64,000 nt of DNA from Mycobacterium sp. IS-836 (GTDB taxonomy: Bacteria > Actinomycetota > Actinomycetes > Mycobacteriales > Mycobacteriaceae): NCBI RefSeq assembly GCF_001954275.1, contig NZ_MBEU01000062.1:145958-209957 (forward strand), read 5' to 3'. Below the pieces are notes generated by a model that worked only from the letters and a program-made list of their open reading frames with translations, searched no databases and was not told the DNA's origin. A program made the position numbers and the translations under genes. Numbering within the stretch: the stretch's first letter is position 1; each line of letters opens with the position of its first letter. Below are positions 42,981-52,471 of this stretch, one piece after another.

Positions 42981-43817
42981 CTATAGACGGCACGCATCCA
43001 TGCTCAGCGCCCACAACAGGTTCCGGTTCTCCTGCGTGTTGCAGGAGGTCTTGACGCTCTTTGCCTTAGCACGCGCGAAGTATTGGCCTGAGTGCTGCGC
43101 CCGCCGCGCGGAGGAGGCAAGGTCCACCGAAGTCGCGGCGCCCTTGTCGGGGGAGATCGAAAACGGCAGCGCCGCATAGGACATCGCACGCAGGGCTCCG
43201 GGGGCATGCCGCATCATCGGTGTCCTGACGATCCCGGGATGCGCGGCGTTCGCGGTGATCCGCGTCGACGCCAGCCGGTGCGCCAACTCGATGGTGAACA
43301 ACAGCACGAGCAGCTTGGAGGCCGCATACGCGCGGAGGGCCGAAAATCGTTGCTCGCCTTGCAGGTTGTCCGGTTCGAACTTGCCTACGCGGTACACGCT
43401 CGAGCTCAGGTTGACGATCCTGCCCTGCCGGCTCCTCTTCAGTTCGTCGAGCAGCAAGTGGGTGAGGTAGAACTGCGAGAGGTAGTTGACCTGAAAGGTC
43501 GTCTCGTAGCCGTCCTCGGTCAGGGTGCGCCGCGTCATGACGATCCCGGCGTTGTTGATCAGCACGTCCAGCCGCGGGTAGCGGACCGCGAACGTGTCGG
43601 CCAGCCGTTGCTGCTGGGCGAGGGACCTGAGGTCGGCGGTGAGGTAGTCGACGTCGTGGTTACCGGTGGACGCGACGATTTCCCTTGTGACGCTTGCCGC
43701 CTTGGCTTCGTTGCGCGCGGCGAGGACGACCGCGTAACCCCTCGCGGCGAGGGCTGTCGCGCTGACCTTGCCGATGCCGTCGGTGGCCCCGGTGATCAGG
43801 CAGATCGGTTTGTCCAT
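42981..43817 (-). CDS. SDR oxidoreductase (retinol dehydrogenase-like)
   Basis: This 278-residue protein starts at ATG 43817 (MDKPICLITGATDGIGKVSA). The classical SDR motifs are present: TGATDGIG near residue 9, LINNAGIV, NLSSSVY and the catalytic YAASK in LRAYAASKLLVLLF. The region after the motif (LAHRLASTRITANAAHPGIV, RTPMMRHAPG) is typical of retinol dehydrogenase-like and light-dependent protochlorophyllide-like SDRs. The substrate is unknown. The gene ends 3 bases from the TetR and begins 3 bases after the other SDR, so they form one operon. Confidence 0.88.
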   Translation of the reverse strand: MDKPICLITGATDGIGKVSATALAARGYAVVLAARNEAKAASVTREIVASTGNHDVDYLTADLRSLAQQQRLADTFAVRYPRLDVLINNAGIVMTRRTLTEDGYETTFQVNYLSQFYLTHLLLDELKRSRQGRIVNLSSSVYRVGKFEPDNLQGEQRFSALRAYAASKLLVLLFTIELAHRLASTRITANAAHPGIVRTPMMRHAPGALRAMSYAALPFSISPDKGAATSVDLASSARRAQHSGQYFARAKAKSVKTSCNTQENRNLLWALSMDACRL

Positions 43818-43820
43818 GAG

Positions 43821-44624
43821 CTACTGGGCGGCCGCGTCGAGCTGCGAGGGCCGCGCCAACATGCGCGACATCATCGAGCGGGTCAACGCCGCCGGCACCA
43901 GCGCGGCGCTGACCCGGTTGATGCGGCCCGGTATGCAGTTGGCGCGGTTGCGCTGTAGTGCGCGCAGCGCCTCGCGGGCGCAGTCGTCCGCCGCCATGGG
44001 CGGTATCGGCAGTTTGTCGGGGTCCAGGCGCAACTCGGCCAGCACCGGGGTGCGGGTGGGTCCCGGGTGCAGGACCGTCACGTGCACGCCGTGCTTGGCC
44101 AGCTCGCCGTGCAGGCCGGCGCCGAAGCTGGTCACGTAGGCCTTGGTCGCCGCGGTATGCGCCATGTAGGGCACGCCGTGGATCGCGCCGAGCGCCGACA
44201 CCAGAATGATGCCGCCGCGGCCGCGCCGCGCCAGCCGTTGACCGAAGTGGTGGCTCAGGCCCAGGTGCGCGGCGGTGTTCAGCCGCAGGACCGCGCGCTG
44301 CGCCTGCAGATCGGACGTCAGGAAGGCCCCAGGCAACGCCAGGCCGGCGTTCGACACCAGCAGGCCGACGTCAATGTCGTTGGTGGCCTCCGCGATTGGG
44401 GTCAGCATGCCCGGCTCGGACAGGTCGACGGCGAGGGCGCGATAGTCCACACCGTGGCGCTCCGCCAGCTCCGCGCCGACGTCCCGCAGCACGTCCAGGC
44501 GCCGGGCGACCAGCACCACGTTGATGCCCGCCACGGCGAGCTGGCTGGCGAACTCGCGCCCGATTCCCGATGATGCGCCCGTCACGACGGCCCAAGGGCC
44601 GAATTGGTGTGCGTTGATGCCCAT
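43821..44624 (-). CDS. SDR oxidoreductase with altered catalytic motif
   Basis: This 267-residue protein starts at ATG 44624 (MGINAHQFGPWAVVTGASSG). Cofactor motifs are VVTGASSGIGREFASQLAVA, VARRLDVLRDVGAEL, SNAGLALPGAFL and LVSALGAIHGV. In the position of YxxxK the sequence reads HTAATKAY, so the catalytic tyrosine is Thr in this reading; lysine is retained. Either another residue (such as the preceding Tyr or His) substitutes, or the enzyme is altered in activity. First gene of the SDR-SDR-TetR operon; divergent from mmpS. Confidence 0.82.
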   Translation of the reverse strand: MGINAHQFGPWAVVTGASSGIGREFASQLAVAGINVVLVARRLDVLRDVGAELAERHGVDYRALAVDLSEPGMLTPIAEATNDIDVGLLVSNAGLALPGAFLTSDLQAQRAVLRLNTAAHLGLSHHFGQRLARRGRGGIILVSALGAIHGVPYMAHTAATKAYVTSFGAGLHGELAKHGVHVTVLHPGPTRTPVLAELRLDPDKLPIPPMAADDCAREALRALQRNRANCIPGRINRVSAALVPAALTRSMMSRMLARPSQLDAAAQ

Positions 44625-44657
44625 GGCGATGGCCTTTCTTCCTGTCCGAGCAAGCTA

Positions 44658-44762
44658 GTTAGCCAACTTACTATCTCACTTGGACGCTGGCAAGGCGGAA
44701 ATATGTTTGCAGGTTGCGTTAGCTAACATTGCGCGTTTATGTTAGTTGTCTGACTGACTAAC
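44658..44762. promoter_or_regulatory. cluster of GTTAG-type operator sites in the SDR/mmpS divergent region
   Basis: Three related inverted repeats occur: GTTAGCCAAC at 44658-44667, GTTAGCTAAC (perfect palindrome) at 44718-44727, and GTTAGT-N10-ACTAAC at 44741-44762. They surround both start regions and the shared GTTAG core points to one regulator, most likely the TetR at 42369-42977. Confidence 0.7.
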
Positions 44763-44789
44763 GACTACGGCGCGAGAGGCTAGAGCCAG

Positions 44790-45218
44790 ATGAATGTCGT
44801 GAGGCGTGCATGGATGCCGCTGGCCATCGCGGTCTTGGTCGCGATCGCGGGTTTCGCCGTCTACCGGCTGCACGGGATCTTCGGAGTTGATCCCACCACG
44901 TCGGCGGCGAACGGGCGCCCCGATGACATCAAGTCCTTCAATCCCAAGCGCGTGACCCTCGAGGTGTTCGGTCCAGCCGGGACCGTGGCCGACATCAACT
45001 ACCTCGACGTCAACGCCGCACCGCGGCGCGTCGACGGTGCCGGGCTGCCGTGGACTTACAGCGACTCCACCACCGCGCCGGCGGTCAGCGTCAACGTCGT
45101 GGCGCAGGGCGGCGGTGAGGTCATCGGCTGCCGAATCACGGTGAACGGCAACATCAAGGATCAGAGAACCGTCGAAGGGGTCAACCCCCAAACCTTCTGC
45201 CTGGTGAAGTCCGCGTGA
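44790..45218 (+). CDS. MmpS family membrane protein
   Basis: MmpS proteins are small accessory partners of MmpL RND transporters. The 142-residue protein has an N-terminal membrane helix ([20 protein letters not shown]), then the extracytoplasmic domain with [40 protein letters not shown] and a Cys pair in [20 protein letters not shown] followed by FCLVKSA. The start ATG 44790 follows AGAGCCAG, a weak ribosome site. The 3' end overlaps mmpL by four bases. The numbering (MmpS4/5-like) cannot be fixed. Confidence 0.9.
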   Translation: MNVVRRAWMPLAIAVLVAIAGFAVYRLHGIFGVDPTTSAANGRPDDIKSFNPKRVTLEVFGPAGTVADINYLDVNAAPRRVDGAGLPWTYSDSTTAPAVSVNVVAQGGGEVIGCRITVNGNIKDQRTVEGVNPQTFCLVKSA

Positions 45219-48043
45219 TCGCGCGAACGGTCCGCCGGCTTGCGCTGCCCATCCTGCTGTTCTGGCTGGGTCTCGCCGCCGTCACGAATACCGTTGTGCC
45301 ACAACTGGAAGCGGTCGGGGAAGCGCACGCGGTGTCGATGAGCCCCGACGACGCTCCCGCGATACAGGCGATGAAGCGCATCGGCCAGGTATTTCACGAG
45401 TTCGATTCGGACAGCGCCGTCATGATCGTCCTGGAAGGCCAAGCGCCGCTGGGCGACACGGCGCACCGGTTTTACGACGACCTGATCCGCAGGCTCGCAC
45501 AGGACAAGAAGCACGTCGAGCACATCCAAAACTTCTGGGGCGATCCGCTCACCGCGGCCGGCTCGCAGAGTCCCGACGGCAGGGCCGCCTACGTGCAGGT
45601 CTTCCTCGCCGGGCACCAGGGCGAAACACTGGCCAACGAGTCCGTCGACGCCGTGCGGCGCATCGTGTCGGGCGCACCGGCACCGGGCGGGGTCAAGGCG
45701 TATGTCGCGGGCTCGGCGGCGGTCACCACCGACCAACTCGAATTCGGCAACAAAAGCGCCCGCAAGGTGATGGGTGTGACGGTCGGGGTCATCGTCCTGA
45801 TGCTGCTGATCGTGTACCGATCGTTGGTCACCGTGTTGCTGACGCTGCTGATGGTCTTCATCGAATTGCCCGCCGTGCAGGGCGTGATCGCGTTTCTGGG
45901 AAGCCATGGAGTCATCGGGCTTTCGACCTTCGCGGTGCAAATCCTGCCGATACTGGCCATCGCGGCCGGCACCGACTACGCGATATTCGTCGTCGGCCGA
46001 TATCAGGAGGCCCGCCAGGCGGGTGAGGACCGGGAAGCCGCCTACTACACCATGTTTCGCGGCAGCGCCCACGTGGTCCTGGGGTCGGGTCTGACCATCG
46101 CGGGCGCGATGTTCTGCCTGTCCTTCACGCGGCTGCCCTACTTCCAAACCCTGGGCGCGCCCTGTGCCATCGGCATGTTCACGATGGTCGCGGCCGCGCT
46201 CACATTGGGCCCGGCCATCCTCACCCTGGGCAGTCGATTCGGCCTGTTCGATCCCAAACGGAAAATCAAGACGCGAGGCTGGCGCCGGGTCGGAACCGCC
46301 GTCGTGCGCTGGCCCGCGCCGATACTCGCCGCGAGCTGCGCGAGCGCCCTGGTCGGGCTGCTGGCCCTGCCGTCGTTCACGACGAGCTACAACGACCGCA
46401 ACTACCTGCCCGCGATCACGCCGTCCAACATCGGATACGCCGCCGCGGACCGGCACTTTTCGCCGGCGCGGCTCAACCCCGACCTACTTCTCGTCGAGAC
46501 CGACCGCGACATGCGCAATCCCGCCGACATGCTCATCCTGGACCGGGTTGCCAAGGCCGTCTACGGGGCCGACGGCGTCGCCCGCGTTCAGGGCATCACC
46601 CGGCCGCTGGGCGCCCCCATCGAGCACACGTCCATTCCGTTCCAGATCAGCATGCAGGGGACCACGCTGACCGAGAACATGAAGTACATGCACGACCGGA
46701 TGGCCGACATGCGCGCCGTCGCCGATCAGATGGCGGGCGTCATCGACACCATGCAACGGATGCTGGCCCTGATGCGCGGGCTCGCGGCCACCACCCACGA
46801 CATCGCGGGCCGGACAAAACAGATCGTCGCGGACACCAACGACGTGCGCGATCGCATCGCCGACTTCGACGACTTCTTCAGGCCGCTGCGCGGCTACTTC
46901 TCCTGGGAGCGGCACTGCTTCGACATCCCCGTCTGTTGGGCACTGCGCTCGGCGTTCGATTCGCTGGACGGCGTCGACAAACTCACCGGCGACCTGGCCG
47001 GCCTGGTGAAAGACACCGACAGCCTGGATGTCATGCTGCCGCAACTGATCTCGCTGCTACCGCCGATCATCGACGCCACCTCGACCATGCGCACGATGAC
47101 GATGACGATGTACAGCTCGTTCTCCGGGCTGCTGGATCAGATGGACGCCGCCCAGCAGAACGCGAGCGCGATGGGGCAGGCCTTCGACGCGGCCAAGAAC
47201 GACGATTCCTTCTACCTGCCGCCGGAGGCGTTCGACAACCCCGACTTCAAACGCGGCCTGGCGATGTTCCTCTCGCCCGATGGGAAGGCCGCCCGGTTCA
47301 TCGTCACCCACAACGGCGATCCCGCGACGCCCGAGGGCATCTCGCACGTCGACGCGATCAAAAAGGCCGCGCAGCACGCCGTCAAGGGAACCCCCTTGGA
47401 GGACGCCAAGATTCAGCTGGGTGGCACGGCCGCGACGTACAAGGACATGAGCGATGCGGCCAAGTACGACCTGCTGATCGCCGGGATCGCCGCGGCCAGC
47501 CTGATTTTCGTCATCATGCTGATCATCACCCGCAGCGTGATCGCGGCCCTCGTCATCATCGGCACGGTGCTGCTGTCGCTGGGATCCTCGTTCGGACTGT
47601 CGGTGCTGGTCTGGCGAGACATTCTCGGGAGTCCGTTGCACTGGCTGGTCATCGCGATGGCGCTGATCGTCCTGCTGGCCGTGGGATCGGACTACAACCT
47701 GCTGCTGGTATCCCGTTTCAAAGAGGAAATCGGCGCGGGCATCAAGACCGGAATCATCCGCGCCATGGGTGGAACCGGAGCGGTGGTGACCTCCGCCGGG
47801 CTGGTGTTCGCGTTCACCATGGCGTCCTTTGTGTTCAGCGATCTGAGGATGATTGGCCAATTCGGCACGATCGTCGGAATGGGGCTGCTCTTCGACACAC
47901 TCGTTGTGCGCTCCCTCATGATGCCGTCGATCGCGGCCCTGCTCGGACGCTGGTTCTGGTGGCCGCAACGGGTCGCCTCCAGACCCCGAGCCGCGAGGCC
48001 AGCGGCCTCGACCCGGACCGTCGCCGAAAGCCTGCACGCATGA
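45215..48043 (+). CDS. MmpL family RND transporter
   Basis: This 942-residue transporter starts at GTG 45215 within the end of mmpS. It has eleven or twelve hydrophobic segments in the usual MmpL order: an N-terminal helix, a large external loop with [20 protein letters not shown], a first helical bundle with [21 protein letters not shown] (TM4, Asp-Tyr near residue 253), a second coiled external domain ([20 protein letters not shown]) and a second bundle with [20 protein letters not shown] (TM10, near 825). These Asp-Tyr pairs are the proton relay of MmpL. It moves lipids, siderophores or drugs; MmpS4/5-MmpL4/5 export siderophore. Downstream SRPBCC overlaps by four bases. Confidence 0.93.
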   Translation: MIARTVRRLALPILLFWLGLAAVTNTVVPQLEAVGEAHAVSMSPDDAPAIQAMKRIGQVFHEFDSDSAVMIVLEGQAPLGDTAHRFYDDLIRRLAQDKKHVEHIQNFWGDPLTAAGSQSPDGRAAYVQVFLAGHQGETLANESVDAVRRIVSGAPAPGGVKAYVAGSAAVTTDQLEFGNKSARKVMGVTVGVIVLMLLIVYRSLVTVLLTLLMVFIELPAVQGVIAFLGSHGVIGLSTFAVQILPILAIAAGTDYAIFVVGRYQEARQAGEDREAAYYTMFRGSAHVVLGSGLTIAGAMFCLSFTRLPYFQTLGAPCAIGMFTMVAAALTLGPAILTLGSRFGLFDPKRKIKTRGWRRVGTAVVRWPAPILAASCASALVGLLALPSFTTSYNDRNYLPAITPSNIGYAAADRHFSPARLNPDLLLVETDRDMRNPADMLILDRVAKAVYGADGVARVQGITRPLGAPIEHTSIPFQISMQGTTLTENMKYMHDRMADMRAVADQMAGVIDTMQRMLALMRGLAATTHDIAGRTKQIVADTNDVRDRIADFDDFFRPLRGYFSWERHCFDIPVCWALRSAFDSLDGVDKLTGDLAGLVKDTDSLDVMLPQLISLLPPIIDATSTMRTMTMTMYSSFSGLLDQMDAAQQNASAMGQAFDAAKNDDSFYLPPEAFDNPDFKRGLAMFLSPDGKAARFIVTHNGDPATPEGISHVDAIKKAAQHAVKGTPLEDAKIQLGGTAATYKDMSDAAKYDLLIAGIAAASLIFVIMLIITRSVIAALVIIGTVLLSLGSSFGLSVLVWRDILGSPLHWLVIAMALIVLLAVGSDYNLLLVSRFKEEIGAGIKTGIIRAMGGTGAVVTSAGLVFAFTMASFVFSDLRMIGQFGTIVGMGLLFDTLVVRSLMMPSIAALLGRWFWWPQRVASRPRAARPAASTRTVAESLHA

Positions 48044-48399
48044 CCTTCCGTCACGCCGAACAACTCTCCAAGTCGATCCGCCTCGCCGCACCGCCGGAGA
48101 AGGTGTGGAACCTGATCACCACCGTCGCCGGCATCGCCGAGTGGTACGACACCTGGGACGCCGTCGAACACGCCGCCGAGGACCAACGACTCCAGGTGGG
48201 CACGTCGTTTCGGCTGATTCGTCATCGCCGCGGCCGCGACGACACCGCGCTGTGCCGCGTCACGTCGCTGCGGGCGCCGAGGTGGCTGAGCTGGGTTCAA
48301 TACACCCCCCAGCTGCCCGCCATGTCGGTCGAGTTCCAGCTGTTGCCCGCCGACGGGGCCACCCTGCTGGAGCACACCAGGAGCTGGATCACCACGTGA
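48040..48399 (+). CDS. SRPBCC (START/Bet v1-like) protein
   Basis: This 119-residue protein starts at ATG 48040, overlapping the mmpL stop (ATGA), so it is translated with it. The SRPBCC fold is indicated by the opening [37 protein letters not shown], and [25 protein letters not shown]. These proteins bind hydrophobic ligands in a cavity. Coupling to an RND exporter of lipid-like cargo suggests cargo binding or chaperoning; this is inference. The stop overlaps the convergent P450 by 11 bases. Confidence 0.82.
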   Translation: MTFRHAEQLSKSIRLAAPPEKVWNLITTVAGIAEWYDTWDAVEHAAEDQRLQVGTSFRLIRHRRGRDDTALCRVTSLRAPRWLSWVQYTPQLPAMSVEFQLLPADGATLLEHTRSWITT

Positions 48400-49504
48400 C
48401 CGGAAGTTCGACGAGCCCGCCGGCAAGCACGTCGCGACGCATGGGCAGTGTTGCGGGATCGACCGTGAGGTTCATCGACGGAAACCGTGGAATCAGTTGA
48501 GCGAAAACCGCTTTCAGCTCGATGCGGGCCAGCGGGGCTCCGATGCAATAGTGCCCGCCGTATCCGAACGCGAGATGGGCGGCTTCCTTTCGGGCGACAT
48601 CAACGCGTTGCGGGTCGGCGAACGTCGCGGGGTCGTGGTTGGCCGCCCCGACGTCCAGCAGCACCAGGTCTCCGGCGTGGATGGCGACACCGTCGATGTC
48701 GAGGTCCGTGCGCGCGTAACGGGGAATGCCGCCCACCCCGCCCCCGGTTGTCGCCGCTCGTAACAGTTCCTCGACGGCATTGGGAATCAGCGCGGGGTTA
48801 TCAACAAGCGCCTGCCACTGATCGCGATTGGTCAGCAAATGCATTGTCCCCAAGCCGATCTGGACCACAGTGGTCTCGTGACCGGCGAACAGCAAGAGCA
48901 TCGACATCGTGGCGGCGTCTTCGTCGGAGACGCCGTCGGTCGCACACAGCCGCGACATGACGTCGTCGCCCGGGTGGGCGCGCTTGCGCTCGACCAGGGT
49001 GCGGCCATAGTCGAACAGCGCGGCCAGCCCGCGCTCGGAGCGAGCGTGGTCGCGCACGTTGCCTGCGTCCTCCGCCCAGGCGCGGAACTGGTCTCTGTCG
49101 GAGTAGGGGACCCCGAGCAGCTCGCAGATCACCAGGATGGGCAGCGGCAGCGCCAATCGCGCGTGCAGATCGGCCGGGGGGCCCTGCTTTTCGAGTTCGT
49201 CCAGCAGCCCGGTGGTCAGTGCCTCGACTCTCGGTGCCAGCGAGCGCAGGTGCTTGGGCGAGAAATGGGGCTGTAGCAGTGCCCGCATCCTCGCGTGATC
49301 CGCCGCCTCGCTGTCGAAGTCGCCCAGCGGGCCACCGAACAAAGCCGATTCCCCCGTGCGCGCGGCCGTTTCGGGTTCGCGATGCGAACGGCCGAGGCGA
49401 TCGTCGTCGAGCAGCCGTCGCACGTGGGTGTAGTCGCTGACCAGCCAGGCCATATCGCCGACCGGGGTCCGTACCCGATGTATGGGCAGTCCGATGGATG
49501 TCAT
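48389..49504 (-). CDS. cytochrome P450
   Basis: This 371-residue protein starts at ATG 49504 (MTSIGLPIHRVRTPVGDMAW); the ORF extends much further, into the TetR, without P450 character. The I-helix motif LLLFAGHETTVVQIG, the K-helix VEELLRA, IPRYARTDLDIDG and the haem ligand region AHLAFGYGGHYCIGAPLAR (Cys near residue 322) are present. It is a soluble bacterial class I P450 and needs ferredoxin and reductase, not seen nearby. The substrate is unknown. It is divergent from a TetR gene with a perfect palindrome in between. Confidence 0.93.
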   Translation of the reverse strand: MTSIGLPIHRVRTPVGDMAWLVSDYTHVRRLLDDDRLGRSHREPETAARTGESALFGGPLGDFDSEAADHARMRALLQPHFSPKHLRSLAPRVEALTTGLLDELEKQGPPADLHARLALPLPILVICELLGVPYSDRDQFRAWAEDAGNVRDHARSERGLAALFDYGRTLVERKRAHPGDDVMSRLCATDGVSDEDAATMSMLLLFAGHETTVVQIGLGTMHLLTNRDQWQALVDNPALIPNAVEELLRAATTGGGVGGIPRYARTDLDIDGVAIHAGDLVLLDVGAANHDPATFADPQRVDVARKEAAHLAFGYGGHYCIGAPLARIELKAVFAQLIPRFPSMNLTVDPATLPMRRDVLAGGLVELPVTW

Positions 49505-49520
49505 AACATGTCCCGAGGAA

Positions 49521-49538
49521 GTATAAGGATCCTTATAC
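49521..49538. promoter_or_regulatory. operator palindrome between P450 and TetR
   Basis: GTATAAGGATCCTTATAC is a perfect 18-base palindrome. It lies 16 bases upstream of the P450 start and 45 bases upstream of the TetR start, in the divergent gap. Half-site-like GTATAC also recurs nearby (49550-49555). It would place both genes under TetR repression. Confidence 0.85.
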
Positions 49539-49582
49539 AACCGTACTTGTATACTTGGTTCTAGACAAGAGGAGGTTTTGGG

Positions 49583-50155
49583 GTGACGCTTGTCCAATCC
49601 GAGCCGACCCGGCGGATGCCTCGCGCCCAACGGCGCGAGCAGATCCTCGAGGCCGCCACCCGCGCCTTCGCCCGCGGCGGCTTCGCGAACACGGGACTCG
49701 ACGCCATCGCCGCGGAGGCCGGCGTGACCCCGGTGATCCTGTACCGGCACTTCGCGTCGAAGGCCGACCTGTATCGCGAAGTTATAGAGAGTGGTCACCT
49801 GAGGCTGCGCGAGGCGACCGGCGGCGAAGACCTCGACGATGCCAGCATCCCCGCGTTCATCCGCGCGGCCGCGGCCGATCCGGACGCCTTCCGACTTCTC
49901 TACCGTTACGCCGCCCGCGAACCGGAGTTTCACGACATTATCGACACCCTCATCGAGAGCTCGGCCGACCTCACCCGCCGCCACCTCGCCGGCGTCGCCG
50001 ATGATCGGTGGCGGAGCTGGGCGGCGCGGCTGCTACCCAGCATGACGATCGACGCCGTCATCGCCTGGCTCGACGCCGGCCAGCCCGACCCCGACGACGC
50101 CGCCATCCGAATCAGGAGCGTTGTCGACGCCGTGATCCAGGCCGCCGAGCGCTGA
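49583..50155 (+). CDS. TetR-family regulator
   Basis: This 190-residue repressor starts at GTG 49583 (MTLVQSEPTRRMPRAQRREQ). The helix-turn-helix is REQILEAATRAFARGGFANT, GLDAIAAEAGVTPVILYRHF, ASKADLYREVIESG. The following domain (AAADPDAFRLLYRYAAREPE; IDAVIAWLDAGQPDPDDAAI) is the usual all-alpha ligand pocket. Divergent from the P450, it probably represses that gene and itself. Confidence 0.88.
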   Translation: MTLVQSEPTRRMPRAQRREQILEAATRAFARGGFANTGLDAIAAEAGVTPVILYRHFASKADLYREVIESGHLRLREATGGEDLDDASIPAFIRAAAADPDAFRLLYRYAAREPEFHDIIDTLIESSADLTRRHLAGVADDRWRSWAARLLPSMTIDAVIAWLDAGQPDPDDAAIRIRSVVDAVIQAAER

Positions 50156-50193
50156 CCCAGGGGCGGTAGTCGGCGGCCACTAGACTTTCTGCC

Positions 50194-51762
50194 GTGACCG
50201 AACCCGCTGACGCCGTGTCGACGCCCCGCCCTGTGTTGGTGGTCGATTTCGGCGCACAGTACGCGCAGCTGATCGCCCGCCGCGTGCGCGAGGCGCGGGT
50301 CTTCTCGGAGGTGATCCCGCACACCGCCTCGGTCGAGGAGATCAAGGCCCGCGATCCGGTGGCGCTGGTTCTTTCCGGCGGACCGGCCAGCGTCTACACC
50401 GAGGGCGCGCCACAGCTCGATCCGGCGGTGTTCGATCTCGGGCTGCCGGTGTTCGGCATCTGCTACGGGTTTCAGGCGATGGCGCGGGCGCTGGGCGGGA
50501 CGGTCGCCCACACCGGCACCAGCGAGTACGGCCGCACCGAGCTGAAAGTCACTGGGGGCGAATTGCATTCGGGCCTGCCGAGTGTGCAGCCGGTGTGGAT
50601 GAGCCACGGCGACGCCGTCACGGCCGCCCCGGATGGATTCGACGTGGTGGCCAGCAGCCCGGGCGCGGTGGTGGCCGCCTTCGAGAATCGCGAGCGGCGC
50701 CTGGCCGGGGTGCAGTACCACCCCGAAGTGATGCACACCCCGCACGGTCAACAGGTGCTCAGCCGGTTTCTGCATGACTTCGCCGGGCTGGGTGCCGAGT
50801 GGACGGCCGCCAACATCGCGGGCGCGCTCGTCGAGCAGGTGCATGCCCAGGTCGGCGACGGCCATGCGATCTGCGGGCTGTCCGGCGGGGTGGATTCCGC
50901 GGTGGCCGCCGCGCTGGTGCAGCGCGCCATCGGTGACCGGCTGACGTGTGTGTTCGTCGACCACGGGCTGTTGCGGGCCGGCGAGCGCGCGCAGGTGCAA
51001 CGCGATTTCGTGGCCGCCACGGGCGCCAACCTGGTGACCGTCGACGCGGCGGACACCTTCCTGGAGGCGTTGTCGGGGGTGACCAATCCCGAAGGCAAGC
51101 GCAAGATCATCGGTCGGCAATTCATCCGGGCGTTCGAGGGTGCGGTCCGGGATGTGTTGGGGGACAAGCCGGTTGAGTTCCTGGTGCAGGGCACGCTGTA
51201 TCCCGACGTGGTGGAGTCCGGCGGGGGCAGCGGCACGGCCAACATCAAGAGTCACCACAACGTCGGCGGCCTGCCCGGCGACCTGAAGTTCAAACTCGTC
51301 GAACCGCTGCGGCTGCTGTTCAAAGACGAGGTGCGCGCCGTCGGGCGGGAGTTAGGCCTGCCGGAGGAAATCGTTGCGCGCCAACCGTTTCCGGGACCGG
51401 GGCTGGGCATCCGGATCGTCGGCGAGGTCACCGCGAAGCGGCTGGACACATTGCGACGCGCCGACGCCATCGCGCGCGAGGAGCTCACCGCCGCCGGGTT
51501 GGACAACCAGATCTGGCAGTGCCCCGTGGTGTTGCTGGCCGACATCCGCTCGGTCGGCGTCCAGGGCGACAACCGCACCTACGGGCATCCGATCGTGCTG
51601 CGGCCGGTCTCCAGCGAGGACGCGATGACCGCGGACTGGACGCGGGTGCCCTACGAGGTGTTAGAGCGCATTTCCACCCGCATCACCAACGAGGTCGCCG
51701 AGGTCAACCGCGTGGTCCTGGACATCACCAGCAAGCCCCCCGGCACCATCGAGTGGGAATAA
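50194..51762 (+). CDS. guaA: GMP synthase (glutamine-hydrolysing)
   Basis: GuaA converts XMP to GMP with glutamine and ATP, the last step of GMP synthesis after guaB2. GTG 50194 gives 522 residues, close to 525 in M. tuberculosis. The class I amidotransferase domain shows [20 protein letters not shown], the nucleophile region [18 protein letters not shown] (Cys near 90) and [10 protein letters not shown]. The ATP pyrophosphatase domain has the loop [18 protein letters not shown], then VFVDHGLL and the C-terminal dimerisation domain ending [11 protein letters not shown]. The gene is isolated by promoter-sized gaps. Confidence 0.97.
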   Translation: MTEPADAVSTPRPVLVVDFGAQYAQLIARRVREARVFSEVIPHTASVEEIKARDPVALVLSGGPASVYTEGAPQLDPAVFDLGLPVFGICYGFQAMARALGGTVAHTGTSEYGRTELKVTGGELHSGLPSVQPVWMSHGDAVTAAPDGFDVVASSPGAVVAAFENRERRLAGVQYHPEVMHTPHGQQVLSRFLHDFAGLGAEWTAANIAGALVEQVHAQVGDGHAICGLSGGVDSAVAAALVQRAIGDRLTCVFVDHGLLRAGERAQVQRDFVAATGANLVTVDAADTFLEALSGVTNPEGKRKIIGRQFIRAFEGAVRDVLGDKPVEFLVQGTLYPDVVESGGGSGTANIKSHHNVGGLPGDLKFKLVEPLRLLFKDEVRAVGRELGLPEEIVARQPFPGPGLGIRIVGEVTAKRLDTLRRADAIAREELTAAGLDNQIWQCPVVLLADIRSVGVQGDNRTYGHPIVLRPVSSEDAMTADWTRVPYEVLERISTRITNEVAEVNRVVLDITSKPPGTIEWE

Positions 51763-51777
51763 GCACGCGGGGCTTGG

Positions 51778-52371
51778 CTACTCCACGAATTCGCGCCTGC
51801 CATAGGCGATAGTGGCCGCATCCCAGTTCCCGCCGGCCTCGGCGACGAGCCTGCGGGCGACGTTTCGGTCGTCGTTCCCGGCCACCAGGATCAACGTGTG
51901 GTCGGTGGTGGTGACCGACCCGCCCCGGATGCGGTCGCGGGCGGCCGGGTCGGCCACCAGCGCGTCACCGAAGCGGGCGATGTCGACGTCCGGCACGGCG
52001 ATGAGGACCGCGTCCTGCTCCGGCGCGTGCTGTGGCAGGTAGTCGAAGGTCAGCACCGCTTCCTGGTTGAGCTGGCCGCGCAGCGCCTCGGCAGCGGCGT
52101 GCGGCGAACCGCCGGCGCCGCACAGGTGAAACTCGCGCGAGCGCTCATAGGTGCTCCGCTGCAGCGCCGTCGACCAGAACACGCCGTCGAGCGGGGTCGA
52201 ACCCGTCACCGCCGCGCCGCTCAGCGCGATCGTGACGTCAGCCTGCGCCTCGAACAGGGGATCGGTGGTGTCGGTGACGAACAGCTCCGCCGGATGACAG
52301 GGCTCGGCATGGGTGGGCGCGGGAAAAGTAGAGCAAAAAAGCACCACGAGCCCCACCAGTACCGAGCGCAT
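51778..52371 (-). CDS. secreted hypothetical protein
   Basis: I chose ATG 52371 (MRSVLVGLVVLFCSTFPAPT), with AGAGG upstream; a GTG 15 bases earlier is an alternative. A clear signal peptide ends near THAEP, giving about 175 mature residues. The mature part is acidic with mixed alpha/beta content: FVTDTTDPLFEAQADVTIAL, LDGVFWSTALQRSTYERSRE, LTFDYLPQHAPEQDAVLIAV, LILVAGNDDRNVARRLVAEA and two cysteines (Cys of AEPCHP and of HLCGAG). I do not recognise the family. It is convergent with guaA and divergent from imuA', so its promoter faces the SOS box. Confidence 0.75.
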   Translation of the reverse strand: MRSVLVGLVVLFCSTFPAPTHAEPCHPAELFVTDTTDPLFEAQADVTIALSGAAVTGSTPLDGVFWSTALQRSTYERSREFHLCGAGGSPHAAAEALRGQLNQEAVLTFDYLPQHAPEQDAVLIAVPDVDIARFGDALVADPAARDRIRGGSVTTTDHTLILVAGNDDRNVARRLVAEAGGNWDAATIAYGRREFVE

Positions 52372-52430
52372 AAAGCAGCCTCTCACGTTTCTTGACGGTT
52401 GTCGGAGGGCGGGTGTTTACTCCCAATATA

Positions 52431-52446
52431 TCGAACATGCGTTCGA
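52431..52446 (+). promoter_or_regulatory. LexA/SOS box of imuA'-imuB
   Basis: TCGAACATGCGTTCGA is a perfect inverted repeat (TCGAAC-N4-GTTCGA) matching the mycobacterial SOS-box consensus bound by LexA. It lies 25 bases upstream of the imuA' start, in the position expected for LexA to cover the promoter. It predicts DNA-damage induction, and the secreted-protein gene on the other side may also be affected. Confidence 0.95.
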
Positions 52447-52471
52447 AAACGGCGTTCACTAGGAGGCAGTC

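Noticed and set aside
48389..49984. 531-residue version of the P450
   Set aside because: The upstream part is antisense to the TetR gene and crosses the operator; P450 homology begins at 49504.
31942..50155. Accessory block as a prophage or integrative element
   Set aside because: No integrase, transposase, tRNA, att-like repeats or phage structural genes; GC is similar to the rest. It looks like mosaic accumulation of small modules.
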